Assembly (NCBI GenBank): GCA_001709035.1
Contig: LVKA01000016.1
Span: 124,001 to 188,000, forward strand
Direction: 5' to 3'
DNA length: 64,000 bases
From: Candidatus Thiodiazotropha endoloripes
GTDB taxonomy: Bacteria > Pseudomonadota > Gammaproteobacteria > Chromatiales > Chromatiaceae
Translations under genes and position numbers: made by a program
Notes under the pieces: model-generated
Databases searched by the model: none
What the model was told of the DNA's origin: nothing
The model's input: the letters and a program-made list of their open reading frames with translations, nothing else
In this document: positions 24,384-33,759 of the stretch, piece by piece
Position numbering within the stretch: position 1 is the stretch's first letter
Layout: each line of letters starts with the position of its first letter

Positions 24384-26239
24384 TGTTATTGTTTGAAAAC
24401 TTACATCAACCGGAAGCAAAAAGACAACACTCCTATAACAACGATAATCTGAATATGAACAAACCGAATACAGATTACATTGGTCTCGATGTGGCGGATA
24501 CCCTGGCAGGCGTTTTTCAGGAACGGGTCAGGCGGACACCTGAGGATATTGCCTTCATCCAATACGAACCAAACCGTGATCAGTGGCAAAAAAGCACCTG
24601 GCATGAGATGGCACAGCAGGTCGCGCTCTGGCAGGCAGCTCTGAAAAAAGAGGCCCTGAAACCGGGTGACCGGGTTGCCCTGATGATGAAAAACTGCAAG
24701 GAGTGGGTGATCTTCGATCAGGCCGCCTCAGGGTTGGGTCTGGTCACCGTCCCCCTCTACACCAATGACCGGGCGGAAAATATCGGTTATATCCTGCAGG
24801 ATGCCGGGGTGAGGCTGCTACTGCTCGAAAATGATCAACAATGGCAGGATCTGCAACAGATCCGTAATCAGCTTGCCGGCCTGAATCGTATTCTCACCAT
24901 GGAGAAGGTAGACCCACTGGGTCTTCAGCCACGCTTAATGCATATCGATGAGTGGCTACCCGAAGAAACCGATGCAGAGCTAGAGTTAGTCGCTCAAGCC
25001 AGTGAAGACCTGGCAACCATCGTCTACACCTCTGGTACCACAGGGCGATCCAAAGGGGTCATGCTGAGCCACAGAAACATTCTTTGGGATATCGAGAGTG
25101 GCGTTAAAATCATCGATATCTTTCCCACAGATACCTTTCTCTCTTTTCTGCCACTCTCTCACACCCTTGAACGGACGGTTGGCTACTACCTGGCAATGGT
25201 CGCTGGTGCGACAACCGCCTATTCCCGATCCATTGCAGAGTTGGGTGAGGATTTACAGATAATCAAGCCAACCATCCTGGTCTCTGTGCCGCGTATTTTC
25301 GAGCGCGTCTACGCCAAGATCCAGGATAAGCTCGCCGCCGATTCAGCCATCAAACAAAAACTCTTCAAATTAGCGGTAGAGACCGGTTGGCAGGTTTTTG
25401 AAAACAAGCAGGGTCGACAACCCTGGAATGCCAAAATGTTACTTTGGCCGTTACTTAACAAATTGGTTGCAGGAAAGATACAGCAGAAGCTCGGTGGCAG
25501 GTTGCGCATCGCGGTCTCTGGCGGCGCACCACTCTCATCCGAAATTGCAAAAGTATTCATCGGGCTTGGCGTACCTATTTTGCAAGGCTACGGTCTAACC
25601 GAAACCAGTCCGATCATTTCTGCCAATATCCATGAAGACAACATTCCATCGAGTGTTGGCATCCCGTTTCCGGGCATCGAGATCCGGATCAGTGACCGGG
25701 ATGAACTTTTATGCCGTGCACCAAACGTAATGCTCGGCTACTGGAACAATCGAACAGCCACAAATGAGTGCATCGATGATCAAGGGTGGTTCCACACCGG
25801 TGATAAAGCGAAGATTGAATCCGACCACATTTTCATCACAGGAAGACTGAAAGAGATCATCGTGCTCGCGAATGGAGAGAAAGTGCCGCCTGCAGATATG
25901 GAAATGTGCATCTCCATGGACAGCCTGTTTGATCAAGTGCTGATAATGGGTGAAGGAAAGCCGTATCTCAGTGCACTGATTCATCTTAACACCGAGCATG
26001 AGGATGCGACCCGCTACAACCCTGCAACCCTGACTGAGACTGATGAGAAAGCCCTGCTTGAGCGAGTAAACAGTTACCTGGATAATTTTCCCGGATATGC
26101 CAAGATTATCAGGCTGGCATTGATCGATGAAGCTTGGAGTGTGGAAAATGGTTTCATGACCCCAACCCTGAAACTGCGTAGAAACAAGATTTACAGTGAA
26201 CATGCAGAGGATCTTGATCAACTCTACAAAGGGCACTGA
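24383..26239 (+). CDS. long-chain fatty acid--CoA ligase (FadD15-type AMP-binding)
   Basis: ATP-dependent activation of fatty acids, 618 aa. ANL-superfamily motifs: P-loop-like YTSGTTGRSKGVMLSH (about residues 213-228), QGYGLTETSP (about 400), WFHTGDKAKIE (about 470) and FITGRLKEIIVLANGEKVPP (about 487). It looks like the FACL/FAA1 branch rather than E. coli FadD. The start overlaps the fadJ stop by one base (TAATG) with AAGAGGTG upstream, indicating translational coupling; an alternative in-frame ATG is at 24455. It completes a pathway unit with fadE, fadI and fadJ. Confidence 0.92.
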   Translation: MLLFENLHQPEAKRQHSYNNDNLNMNKPNTDYIGLDVADTLAGVFQERVRRTPEDIAFIQYEPNRDQWQKSTWHEMAQQVALWQAALKKEALKPGDRVALMMKNCKEWVIFDQAASGLGLVTVPLYTNDRAENIGYILQDAGVRLLLLENDQQWQDLQQIRNQLAGLNRILTMEKVDPLGLQPRLMHIDEWLPEETDAELELVAQASEDLATIVYTSGTTGRSKGVMLSHRNILWDIESGVKIIDIFPTDTFLSFLPLSHTLERTVGYYLAMVAGATTAYSRSIAELGEDLQIIKPTILVSVPRIFERVYAKIQDKLAADSAIKQKLFKLAVETGWQVFENKQGRQPWNAKMLLWPLLNKLVAGKIQQKLGGRLRIAVSGGAPLSSEIAKVFIGLGVPILQGYGLTETSPIISANIHEDNIPSSVGIPFPGIEIRISDRDELLCRAPNVMLGYWNNRTATNECIDDQGWFHTGDKAKIESDHIFITGRLKEIIVLANGEKVPPADMEMCISMDSLFDQVLIMGEGKPYLSALIHLNTEHEDATRYNPATLTETDEKALLERVNSYLDNFPGYAKIIRLALIDEAWSVENGFMTPTLKLRRNKIYSEHAEDLDQLYKGH

Positions 26240-26264
26240 TTTTTTTATCGGTATCATCAACCGG

Positions 26265-26282
26265 ATCGTTTTAACAAACGAT
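26265..26282. other. short palindrome after the fad operon
   Basis: ATCGTTT and AAACGAT flank a TAAC centre, 25 bases beyond the acyl-CoA ligase stop and 40 bases before the EthD gene. No U run follows. It could be a weak terminator stem or an operator of the EthD gene. Confidence 0.35.
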
Positions 26283-26323
26283 GCGAGCCGCTGGCCGTTT
26301 AACTGTTAAGGTAGAGAAGAACA

Positions 26324-26689
26324 ATGATAAAATTCGTAATGTGCTTAACCAGACACCCGAACACCAGTAGAGCAGAGTTCAGGGATTACTGGTTGAACAA
26401 ACATGGACCATTTTTTATGCGCAACGCTGCTGTAATGGGGGCGAAAAAATATGTGCAATCCCATACCCTGGAGTCTCCTTTGAATCAAGTGCTGAGGGAG
26501 TCCAGAAACATGCAACCTGAATACGATGGGATTGCCGAAGTCTGGTTTGAATCAACAGAAGCTCTGATGGAAGGCATGAGCTCTCCAGAAGGTCAACAAC
26601 TTGGCGCGACACTACTGGAAGACGAAAAAAACTTCGTAGACCATACCAAATCGTCAGCATTCATTGTTGAAGAGTTTGAATTCAACTAG
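26324..26689 (+). CDS. EthD-domain protein
   Basis: A 121-residue cytoplasmic protein with one ferredoxin-like dimeric alpha/beta barrel (EthD family). Visible signs are the opening IKFVMCLTRHPNTSRAEFRDYW, the pair NKHGPFF, and the C-terminal strand SSAFIVEEFEF. EthD-type proteins assist or catalyse varied reactions; the family does not fix a function. It follows the fad operon at a distance of 85 bases on the same strand and its stop overlaps the end of the opposite GGDEF-EAL gene by 8 bases. Confidence 0.85.
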   Translation: MIKFVMCLTRHPNTSRAEFRDYWLNKHGPFFMRNAAVMGAKKYVQSHTLESPLNQVLRESRNMQPEYDGIAEVWFESTEALMEGMSSPEGQQLGATLLEDEKNFVDHTKSSAFIVEEFEFN

Positions 26690-29177
26690 ACCCTGATGAC
26701 TGATCCGCAGTCTGGCAACCCATATTTATAAACGATTCTGTCTGCTCGAGACTCAATGGTGCACTGAAGAGTTCGCCTTGATAATCATCCACACCCTCCT
26801 GCTTCAACCATTCGAGTTGCATTTCATTCTCAACCCCTTCAGCGACCACACTCAGGTCCATCTCTTTCGCCATGGTAATCAATGCTCGACAGATACCTTC
26901 AGCATAGCGATCATTCGGAATATCCTTGATAAAACTATGATCCAGTTTCAAACAATCAAGTTCAAAGTCTCTAAGATAGGTAAATGCAGAATAACCGGTC
27001 CCGAAGTCGTCTACTGCGATTTTAATACCTAGTTTTTTAAGCTTTTTAATGGTACTCCGGCTTAACTCGATATCATCCACCAGACAACTTTCAGTAATTT
27101 CCAATTTTAACAATTGTGGATTAAAACCGGTCTTCGAAAGGATGGAGGATACTCTGACCGGAAAATCGATCTGATTGAATTGGTGCATAGAAACATTCAC
27201 ATTCAGAGAGATCAATTGATCTGTCAACCTTTGGCAAGTCAGGATTTCACGACAGGCTGTTTCAAGCACCCAGTCACCCATCTCATTTATCATACCCGTG
27301 CTTTCTAAAATGGGTAGAAATTCGAGTGGACCTATCAGCCCTTGCCTGGGATGGTACCAGCGCAGTAACGCTTCAAAACCTGTAAACCGGTCATTTTCAA
27401 CAGTAACCAGAGGCTGATAGTTCAAATGAAATCCGTTGTTTCTGATTGCCTGAACAACCTCGTGTTCCAAGCGTATGTAGCTATCCTGTTGCAGACCTAA
27501 TTTATGATGATAGATCTCGTAATGTCCCCGGCCACTCTGCTTCGCATGATACATGGCCATATCGGATTGTTGAATGAGGTTTTCCAAAGTATCGTCGGCG
27601 AAAGGATAGTATGTAATGCCAATACTGCAACCGATGTAGAGTTTTCTTCCCTCAATTTCAAAAGGCTCTTTGAGCGTTTCAATGATCAATTCTGCCACAT
27701 GATAGGCACTGACCACCGTGTTGATCTGCTCAGTAACCACAACAAACTCGTCGCCACCGACCCGCGCAACCGTATCACCAAGTCTCAGAAGCTTTTTTAA
27801 TCGGGTTGCCGCTTCTTTAAGCAGACGGTCACCCACCTGATGCCCGATACTGTCATTGATTTTCTTGAATCTATCCAGATCGATAAACATCACCGCGATT
27901 AAATAATCACTGCGGATCGCCTGCTCCATCGCATGTTTCAAGCGGTCCCTCAACAACTGTCGATTTGGCAGATTGGTCAGACTGTCATACTGAGCAAGAT
28001 AACGAATACGCGCCTCACTTCGCTTACGCTCACTGATATCCTGCGCAGCACAGATAATCTGATTATCACCATCCTTCTTTTGCAAAAAAGCTGCCGAGAG
28101 TGTCACTGGCAGTTGCTCTCCATTTGGTAGACGATAGGCGGTATCAATTGGCTCTGATCCCTGCGCGACTACCTGATGAAGCCAGGATTCCACTCGATCA
28201 ATCTCTTTTCTGGCAATGAGCTCCAAATAAGGCTTGCCTATCAGTTCCTCATCCACATCTTGCAGCATATCAACTGCAGACTTATTGACCAGCAGTACTT
28301 TTCCTTGCAGGGATATAACTGTCAAAGCATCATGCATATTGTTGAGTATGTCTTCAAGATACTGACGTGAGACAGTGGTTTTGGAGAGGTCCAGACTCAT
28401 TCGATTGAACGCATCGATCAAATGACCCAACTCATCCTCTCTTTGATGAGCCATCTGTAGACCATGATCACCTTGCCCCACTTGGTAGACTGAATCTGCC
28501 AACTGTCTTATGGGTTGAACGAAACGTTTGGCAATCAGTAACGCGAGGAGCAGACCGATGAGTAACAGAAACAATGCAACAACAATTACGATCTTGCCAG
28601 TATCTCTTTCGAACTGAACAATAACCCGGCTAAGGTCATTAGACATGGTCTTGATCGTGTCAAGCTGGGAGGATAGAGAGAGCCCAATGAGAACCCAGCC
28701 CGTCACTTCATCTGCGATCTGAATCGGTGAAACCAATTCCAGAGTTTTCATCTTTTGTTGAAGCAAGGCTTGGTTTTCACGCTCAACCCATTGCAGAATG
28801 GTAGTGTCCTCTATCGTTTCCCCATAGCGACTCAGCAATTCTGTACCATCATGGACGATGGTACCTTTGGCATCGAGTACTATGACATACTCAATATCAT
28901 CGAGTTTGGATACACTTTGCAGAAGCTGAAACATCCCAAGCATATCGTATTCGTAAAGTGGATTTGCCAGATCCTCACTCAATATCATACCCAACATATG
29001 AATCCGCTTGTTGGCTTCCGCGTGAAGTGCACTACCCATAGTCGCAGCACTGGAAGTGTTGATTCGCGAGAATACAGAGCTCGATTGAAGAAAAAAGACA
29101 AATGCCAGCACGATCACCACAATAATGATCACCATACCAAAAGCAATCGTGTAGCGATGTAGAAGTTTTTTTACCAT
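26682..29177 (-). CDS. membrane GGDEF-EAL protein with HAMP and PAS domains
   Basis: c-di-GMP metabolic enzyme, 831 aa. Helix 1 (about 10-32), a periplasmic domain of about 160 residues, helix 2 (about 196-218), HAMP (about 215-268), PAS (about 275-390), GGDEF (about 400-560) with intact VGGDEF near 474, and EAL (about 570-820) with intact EALLRW near 602 plus DDFGTGYSAFTYL and the KLDHSFI lysine motif. Both synthesis and breakdown signatures are present, so net activity is unknown. It overlaps the upstream PhnD-like gene by 7 bases; the binding protein probably presents ligand to its periplasmic domain (inference). Confidence 0.93.
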   Translation of the reverse strand: MVKKLLHRYTIAFGMVIIIVVIVLAFVFFLQSSSVFSRINTSSAATMGSALHAEANKRIHMLGMILSEDLANPLYEYDMLGMFQLLQSVSKLDDIEYVIVLDAKGTIVHDGTELLSRYGETIEDTTILQWVERENQALLQQKMKTLELVSPIQIADEVTGWVLIGLSLSSQLDTIKTMSNDLSRVIVQFERDTGKIVIVVALFLLLIGLLLALLIAKRFVQPIRQLADSVYQVGQGDHGLQMAHQREDELGHLIDAFNRMSLDLSKTTVSRQYLEDILNNMHDALTVISLQGKVLLVNKSAVDMLQDVDEELIGKPYLELIARKEIDRVESWLHQVVAQGSEPIDTAYRLPNGEQLPVTLSAAFLQKKDGDNQIICAAQDISERKRSEARIRYLAQYDSLTNLPNRQLLRDRLKHAMEQAIRSDYLIAVMFIDLDRFKKINDSIGHQVGDRLLKEAATRLKKLLRLGDTVARVGGDEFVVVTEQINTVVSAYHVAELIIETLKEPFEIEGRKLYIGCSIGITYYPFADDTLENLIQQSDMAMYHAKQSGRGHYEIYHHKLGLQQDSYIRLEHEVVQAIRNNGFHLNYQPLVTVENDRFTGFEALLRWYHPRQGLIGPLEFLPILESTGMINEMGDWVLETACREILTCQRLTDQLISLNVNVSMHQFNQIDFPVRVSSILSKTGFNPQLLKLEITESCLVDDIELSRSTIKKLKKLGIKIAVDDFGTGYSAFTYLRDFELDCLKLDHSFIKDIPNDRYAEGICRALITMAKEMDLSVVAEGVENEMQLEWLKQEGVDDYQGELFSAPLSLEQTESFINMGCQTADQSSGSS

Positions 29178-30082
29178 GCGACCGCTTGATCAACTCTCTT
29201 GATCATGATGCGCAAATTGTACACACTCTTTTTTTGATCTTCTGAGAGCCGGTCAAATTTCATGGTTCTCTGATAGGCCCGCAGAACATGCGCGGCTGCA
29301 GGATTATCGTTGCTATCAAGAAGTATCTCTGTCAAGCGTTGGCGGATCTCAGGTTCCAGGTCCTGCCGGACGATCTCCAACGCCCTAACCAAATCGGGTG
29401 TACGATGAAATATCTTAAAATCCTTCCGGTATTTTACTGGTAGATGATCCTCCTTGATCCAGTCATCACTACTGAAAGCACCTGCGTCGACAACACCTTT
29501 GTGCACCAATGTGGCTATATTGATCTCCTCTCTTGAAAACACAAATCCCACACTGTCTGCTGGTGGTTTATCCCTGGCACTGTTGAGCCTGACCAGTTTC
29601 ATCCCCTGTGTAATCAATTCACTGGCAGGTGCATAAAAAGCTGAGGTCGATGCCGGATCTTCCAAAGCAATCACTTTCCCCTTTAAGTCCTGCAGGTGAT
29701 CAATTCCATTTCCGGACAGGCTAAAAAATACCGTATGGTATTCCGCCACACCCTTTTTCCACTTTCTCAAGAGTATTTCAGCACCCGCGACTTCATGCAG
29801 ATAGGCTGCAGCAATCGGTGTTTCGGTAACCCAGTCCACCTCCCCTTGTTTTAGCAGATCAGCCAGATGCTCCTTACTTTTTGCCAAACGAATCTTGATT
29901 TTGTCAATACCAAGATCAGCCATTCTATCTATCACATATTTGGCCATTGGTTTGAGATATTGATAGTGCTTTTTCGGATTGTGGCTGATTTTTCCTAAAA
30001 CCAGAGTATCCTTTTGATCTGTGGCTGCATGGCTTGGTGCAACCACGAACAGAATTAACAGGCAGAACAGTGAGATCTTCAT
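29171..30082 (-). CDS. PhnD-like periplasmic phosphate/phosphonate-type binding protein
   Basis: A 303-residue exported protein: signal peptide LFCLLILFVVAPSHAA (about 4-19), then the two-lobed substrate-binding fold of the PhnD family (TLVLGKISHNPKKHYQYLKPMAKYV at the start of lobe 1; LKGKVIALEDPASTSAFYAP and VDAGAFSSDDW in the lobe crossing). No ABC permease or ATPase gene is nearby; instead its stop overlaps the start of a GGDEF-EAL gene. That pairing points to a sensory rather than uptake role. The bound anion cannot be read from sequence. Confidence 0.88.
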   Translation of the reverse strand: MKISLFCLLILFVVAPSHAATDQKDTLVLGKISHNPKKHYQYLKPMAKYVIDRMADLGIDKIKIRLAKSKEHLADLLKQGEVDWVTETPIAAAYLHEVAGAEILLRKWKKGVAEYHTVFFSLSGNGIDHLQDLKGKVIALEDPASTSAFYAPASELITQGMKLVRLNSARDKPPADSVGFVFSREEINIATLVHKGVVDAGAFSSDDWIKEDHLPVKYRKDFKIFHRTPDLVRALEIVRQDLEPEIRQRLTEILLDSNDNPAAAHVLRAYQRTMKFDRLSEDQKKSVYNLRIMIKRVDQAVAW

Positions 30083-30134
30083 AAGTTATCTACTTACTCT
30101 AATATCAAACTCATTAGCTGAATGTTAAAATGAT

Positions 30135-31430
30135 TTAAAAATCAACCTGAGCGCGAAGTTGTAGTATTTTAGGTTCATCCTCATTTTCCAAATCACCGTC
30201 AGCATCCGCATATCGATCATTCTTTACCAAGCTGTAGTTCATCATGAACCGCATCTGAGGTTTGTAATACCAGTTCACACCAACAGTTATCTGATCACTG
30301 CTCCCCCCTTCCACATCCTGATCAGTCAGATCAAGTGTGCTGTACCTCAAGGCCAGCTCCAGTGCACCCAGTTCACTGAGTGGCTTAACACGACCAAAAC
30401 GAGCTTGCTGATGTTTATAGTGTCTGCTCTCTCCAGTCGGGAACCAGCTTGCCTGGACATACCAACCACTGAATTCGATATCCGTATCATCATCCCTTTC
30501 AAGGTTCGATGCCAACCATTCAGCCTGTAATGAAGTTTCACCATAAATCCAGGCGGTCTCCAGCCCGACTAAAGTCAAGGTTCTGCTCTGTTTGATTTTA
30601 CCGGCATCCAGATAGCGAACATCGGTTAAATGGGATTCAGGCCGAATGTCAACGCGATACTCCTCTTCATCATCGAGTTTTCGATATGCGGCAGAGGCTC
30701 CAAAATGTAATACAGAGCGTTCAGAGGCGATTGGTGCATAGGTCGCTCTTGTTGAAACACCCCAACCTTCGTCACCCTCGTCATCCGAATCGTCATTGAA
30801 ATCATCACCGAAAAGCCCGGCTGCCACACTGACCTGTTCACCATGCCATTGCAGACCAAGCCCCATATTCCGGCCTGGTACTAACGCATTTGGCAATGCA
30901 CGCTCCATAAAGGTGAGGTGTTTCCGGCTGGTTAGCTCTTCCAGGCTGAATGGTTCCTTGAAGTGCCCCAGGATAAACCGCCAGGGATGGTAGGCATCAT
31001 AGGCCAACCAGGCATCTTTCATATCAGCATCCCCATCGGCAAAATCAACACTCAACTCATAGATGATGTCAGCAAATATCCTTCCTTCCATATCAAGCCT
31101 GGCGCTTCTGATTTCTGTACCATTACCAAGACTGTTTTTGTCTTCATCGTAGTAAGCGGCATCCAAAAGCAATCTACCCCCCATGGTCGCGGAGAACTCA
31201 CCATCTGAAGATACAATCTCTACTCCACCCCGGGTTGAGGTGAAAGTATCGTAGTCACGCTCAACTGATCTGTTGCTCACCGGTTTCGATTGGGCTAATA
31301 GTAAACTGTGATGATCAGTTTGACTTTCAAGCCTATGCTGCCTTTTGGTCGGGTCTCCATCTGATGATTGAGCAGCCAAGAGACTGAATGGCAACAGAAA
31401 CAGAAGTAAAAACAAGTTTAGCTTGGACAT
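30135..31430 (-). CDS. OprO/OprP-like phosphate-selective porin
   Basis: Outer membrane porin, about 431 aa from the ATG at 31430 (signal MSKLNLFLLLFLLPFSLLAAQ). The opening of the barrel, FSATMGGRLLLDAAYYDEDK, and the segment WRFILGHFKEPFSLEELTSRKHLTFMERALPNA are hallmarks of the phosphate-selective porin O/P family; the last strand ends in LRAQVDF with terminal Phe. A predicted longer start at 31532 adds a non-signal stretch. It lies 52 bases upstream of the PhnD-like gene on the same strand, so porin, binding protein and GGDEF-EAL enzyme are probably co-transcribed. Confidence 0.87.
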   Translation of the reverse strand: MSKLNLFLLLFLLPFSLLAAQSSDGDPTKRQHRLESQTDHHSLLLAQSKPVSNRSVERDYDTFTSTRGGVEIVSSDGEFSATMGGRLLLDAAYYDEDKNSLGNGTEIRSARLDMEGRIFADIIYELSVDFADGDADMKDAWLAYDAYHPWRFILGHFKEPFSLEELTSRKHLTFMERALPNALVPGRNMGLGLQWHGEQVSVAAGLFGDDFNDDSDDEGDEGWGVSTRATYAPIASERSVLHFGASAAYRKLDDEEEYRVDIRPESHLTDVRYLDAGKIKQSRTLTLVGLETAWIYGETSLQAEWLASNLERDDDTDIEFSGWYVQASWFPTGESRHYKHQQARFGRVKPLSELGALELALRYSTLDLTDQDVEGGSSDQITVGVNWYYKPQMRFMMNYSLVKNDRYADADGDLENEDEPKILQLRAQVDF

Positions 31431-31507
31431 GGCACACTCGACTTGGGGTATTTGCACCTGAAATTGTGATCCTCCATGATCCTTATTTATTATAATTGAG
31501 ATGTTGA

Positions 31508-32287
31508 TCAATGACCTGCCAGAGGAAAGCAACGGTGGTAGTTTTCTGATGTCTGCGCGGCTACATGCTCTACGCTCACACCTTTGATCTCAGCCACGCA
31601 TTCTGCCACTTGATGAACATAGATCGGCTGATTTGGTTTGCCGCGATAGGGTACAGGCGCAAGATAAGGTGAGTCTGTTTCAATCAGCAGCTGCTGCATG
31701 GGCACCTGCTTCACCACTTCACGCAAATCTGCGGCATTCTTAAAGGTGATGATGCCTGAAAAGGAGATAAAGAAACCCATCTCTAACGCCTGCTCAGCCA
31801 TTGACCAGTTTTCAGTGAAACAGTGCATAACGCCACCAGCCCGATCAGCGCCCTGTGACTGCATGATGCTAAGCGTATCCTCTCTGGCATCCCGTGTATG
31901 AATGATTAGTGGCAGTTCGGCCTGTTTGGCCGCCTCGATATGTTGTCGAAAACGATTACGCTGCCAATCCAAGTCGCCTTTGCCATGGAAGTAGTCGAGA
32001 CCGGTTTCACCAATCGCAACCACTTTGGGGTGTTGGGCTAACTCAACCAGTTCATCCGGAGTTGGGTCGTGCCGCTCACGGTCATTGGGATGGACACCAA
32101 CCGACACGGAGATCTGGGGATAGGATTCGACCAATGAGACCATCGAGGGCCAGGACTCCAAATCGATGGAGACACAGAGCATATGGCTGATTCCACCATC
32201 CAGGGTTGATGTGACGAACTGACTGAAGTCATTCGCATAGTGATCGAGCGCAACCCGGTCAAGATGGCAATGTGAGTCAACAAGCAT
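31508..32287 (-). CDS. TatD-family metal-dependent hydrolase (YcfH-type)
   Basis: A 259-residue TIM-barrel phosphoesterase. Metal ligands are visible: DSHCHLD (residues 4-10), Glu in AIGETGLDYF (about 93), His in IIHTRDA (about 130), His in VMHCFTE (about 155), Asp in LIETDSPYLAP (about 203). It matches YcfH/TatD nucleases or D-tyrosyl-type hydrolases in length. Last gene of the fab-holB-pilZ operon, the place ycfH occupies in many gammaproteobacteria. Confidence 0.93.
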   Translation of the reverse strand: MLVDSHCHLDRVALDHYANDFSQFVTSTLDGGISHMLCVSIDLESWPSMVSLVESYPQISVSVGVHPNDRERHDPTPDELVELAQHPKVVAIGETGLDYFHGKGDLDWQRNRFRQHIEAAKQAELPLIIHTRDAREDTLSIMQSQGADRAGGVMHCFTENWSMAEQALEMGFFISFSGIITFKNAADLREVVKQVPMQQLLIETDSPYLAPVPYRGKPNQPIYVHQVAECVAEIKGVSVEHVAAQTSENYHRCFPLAGH

Positions 32288-32389
32288 AGTAGAGTCTCTG
32301 GCTGTGGGGCAGCTATTCTATAGCTACTCCATCATCCATGAAAGGTCATTACTGCGGGGATCCGATAAAGAGGCGGCAATCAGCCGGAT

Positions 32390-32737
32390 TCAGAGGGTAT
32401 GGGTAGGCCGATCTGACTTGAGCGCACCGGCCAGATAGGTCTCAATCTTGTTACGCGCCGCGCCACCGTCCTGGTCACTAAACTGGACGCCGATCCCGGC
32501 TGCCCGGTTACCCTCGGCGCCGACCGGTGTAATCCAGATGATTTTTCCAGCCACTGGAAGGCGCTCGGCCTCATCCATCAGGGTCAGCAGCATAAAGACT
32601 TCATCACCGAGACGGTACTGTTTGGTGGTGGGTATAAAAAGGCCGCCAAATTCCACAAACTGCATATAGGCTGCATACAAGGCGTTTTTATCCTTGATGG
32701 TTAGCGAGAGTATTCCTTGTTTTGGTCCACCAGCCAT
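32390..32737 (-). CDS. pilZ: PilZ-domain protein (type IV pilus assembly PilZ)
   Basis: Single-domain PilZ protein of about 115 aa. The start at 32737 is chosen because AGGAAA lies about 7 bases before it; an upstream in-frame ATG overlaps holB. It reads GILSLTIKDKNALYAAYMQF, ends with the IGVQFSDQDGG segment, and matches the PilZ of type IV pilus biogenesis, which sits after holB in pseudomonads and relatives. It lacks an obvious RxxxR c-di-GMP motif at the N terminus, as expected for true PilZ. Confidence 0.88.
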   Translation of the reverse strand: MAGGPKQGILSLTIKDKNALYAAYMQFVEFGGLFIPTTKQYRLGDEVFMLLTLMDEAERLPVAGKIIWITPVGAEGNRAAGIGVQFSDQDGGAARNKIETYLAGALKSDRPTHTL

Positions 32738-32754
32738 ATGTTTCCTGACCTGAT

Positions 32755-33759
32755 TCAGGCACCCTGTCTTGAACAGGCCTGCCATTCGATAAGTAGTTTT
32801 TCCAATGTCAATTGCAGATTGATATTGCTATCAGTCAGAGCCCTAACTGCATAGAGTTTCTTCAGATAGCTTTGTATCGCCCTTGAGTTTAACTTGTCGG
32901 CTGTCTTCTGCAAAGCTTGAGTCCGATCCGGATTAGACAACGCTGCCCCAGTGGATGACACTTTGAGCCTCTGGATGTCGATAACCCAACCAATAAGCCA
33001 CTCAATCAATAGCTTATAGTCAAATTTTTGCCAGATACCGGCCAGTTTGACCGGATCGAGGCGCTGATCGCTCAAGGCCAAAAACTGATTCAGCATCTCA
33101 CTGCGGCTCTCAAGCAGGGATTTGTCACTCAACGCCAGCGCCTTGAGTGGCGCACCGTTTGCCAACCCCAGTAACAGAGCGGGATCACCGTGCTCTACTT
33201 TACCGGAGAGCCACTCCAGGGCCTGAGTCCGCTGCGGCGGATGAAACAGCACCGATTGACAACGACTTCGAATGGTCGGTAATAATCTGGCGGGTTGATC
33301 TGTCAACAACAGAATGACCGTCCCGGATGTGGGCTCTTCCAGGGTTTTCAGCAGACTGTTTGCCGCCCCATTTGTCATCCGATGGGCCGGTTGAATGCCA
33401 ATGACCTTATATTTTGCAGAGTGGGAAGTCAGCGCAGCGGAACTGGTAAGGGCCCGGATTGAATCGATTTTTATCTCGCCACTCTTACTCCCCTCCTCCG
33501 GTCCGATCCACTGTAGATCCGGGTGGTTTCCGGCCCGGATCAAGTGGCAGTGCTGACAGGTCCCACAGGCTTGACCGGATTCACTGGGATTCGTGCAGAG
33601 CAGGGATTGGGCAAAGCTTAGGGCAAACTGCTGTTTACCGAGTCCTGGGGGTCCACAGAGCAGTAATGCATGGGACAACCGCCCCTGCTTGAGAGACTGT
33701 TGTAATTGCTGCCACTGTGGTTGATGCCAGGGCATGGGGCTGTAGCCCAACTCAGCCAC
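32755..33759 (-). CDS. holB: DNA polymerase III delta-prime subunit HolB
   Basis: Clamp-loader subunit of 334 aa. It has a Walker-A-like CGPPGLGKQQFALSFAQSLL (about residues 36-55), a zinc site of four cysteines (CTNPSESGQACGTCQHC), the SRC-like motif RSRCQSVLF (about 174) and a C-terminal helical domain. The start overlaps the tmk stop by 8 bases. It belongs to the mltG-tmk-holB-pilZ-tatD group conserved across gammaproteobacteria. Confidence 0.94.
   Translation of the reverse strand: MAELGYSPMPWHQPQWQQLQQSLKQGRLSHALLLCGPPGLGKQQFALSFAQSLLCTNPSESGQACGTCQHCHLIRAGNHPDLQWIGPEEGSKSGEIKIDSIRALTSSAALTSHSAKYKVIGIQPAHRMTNGAANSLLKTLEEPTSGTVILLLTDQPARLLPTIRSRCQSVLFHPPQRTQALEWLSGKVEHGDPALLLGLANGAPLKALALSDKSLLESRSEMLNQFLALSDQRLDPVKLAGIWQKFDYKLLIEWLIGWVIDIQRLKVSSTGAALSNPDRTQALQKTADKLNSRAIQSYLKKLYAVRALTDSNINLQLTLEKLLIEWQACSRQGA

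Noticed and set aside
27497-28370. short plus-strand frames inside the GGDEF-EAL gene
   Set aside because: They are under 100 codons, opposite to a long gene with intact GGDEF and EAL motifs.
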